Part shown: positions 63,971-64,000 of the stretch, in pieces
How positions within the stretch are numbered: the stretch's first letter is position 1
How the letters are laid out: each line of letters opens with the position of its first letter
Assembly: GCF_036370855.1 (NCBI RefSeq)
Contig: NC_088108.1
Span: 7,711,448-7,775,447 of the forward strand
Direction of reading: 5' to 3'
Origin: Dromaius novaehollandiae
Lineage: Eukaryota; Chordata; Aves; Casuariiformes; Dromaiidae
Length of the DNA stretch: 64,000 bases
The notes under the pieces: model-generated
Told to the model about the DNA's origin: nothing
Seen by the model: only the letters and a program-made list of their open reading frames with translations
Databases searched by the model: none
Made by a program: the position numbers and the translations under genes

Positions 63971-64000
63971 GTCAGGCCAAGGTCCCGTCTAAGTCCCTCT

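Overview
The window looks like a stretch of avian nuclear genome (a crocodilian or turtle is less likely). The signs are long AT-rich non-coding DNA with few interspersed repeats, two 5'-truncated CR1 LINE tails with the usual CR1 3' end, many scattered short CpG-rich patches, and no Alu, L1 or other mammalian repeats. I recognise no complete protein-coding gene, no rRNA or tRNA, no CRISPR array, no operon and no bacterial-type feature. The longest open frames are the length expected by chance in this much non-coding DNA, or they run through CR1 or GC-rich repeats.

Layout. 1-24 kb: AT-rich non-coding DNA with CpG-rich patches near 0, 6.1, 11.9, 15.1, 15.5 and 17.8 kb, a perfect 46-bp tandem duplication at 4.96 kb, several near-perfect palindromes (5.1, 10.05, 16.57 and 18.42 kb; the last contains a MEF2-type site), and a pair of old, diverged direct repeats at 23.4 and 24.04 kb. 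24.7-25.4 kb: a decayed CR1 fragment. 27.8-35.2 kb: non-coding DNA with GC-rich patches at 27.8, 28.5, 32.4, 33.45 and 34.5-35.2 kb. 41.6-42.75 kb: a composite repeat block, made of a younger CR1 tail with about 90 codons of ORF2 C-terminus still open, flanked on both sides by GC-richer sequence I cannot assign; the downstream part is vaguely LTR-like. 51.6-52.3 kb: a CpG-rich stretch with a near-perfect RFX X-box and a 10-bp minisatellite whose C-rich strand is on the plus strand. 52.3-64 kb: AT-rich DNA with two exon-like segments on the plus strand, at 54952-55047 and from 63728.

The most interesting signal is that pair of exon-like segments. Both have splice-site-like borders, both are open in one frame, and their splice phases match (two bases left over at the end of the first, one base taken at the start of the second). 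Joined, they read into a lysine-rich, glutamate-rich, heptad-like stretch. If real, most of the window is intron or upstream sequence of an unidentified plus-strand gene. This is inference; I cannot name the gene.
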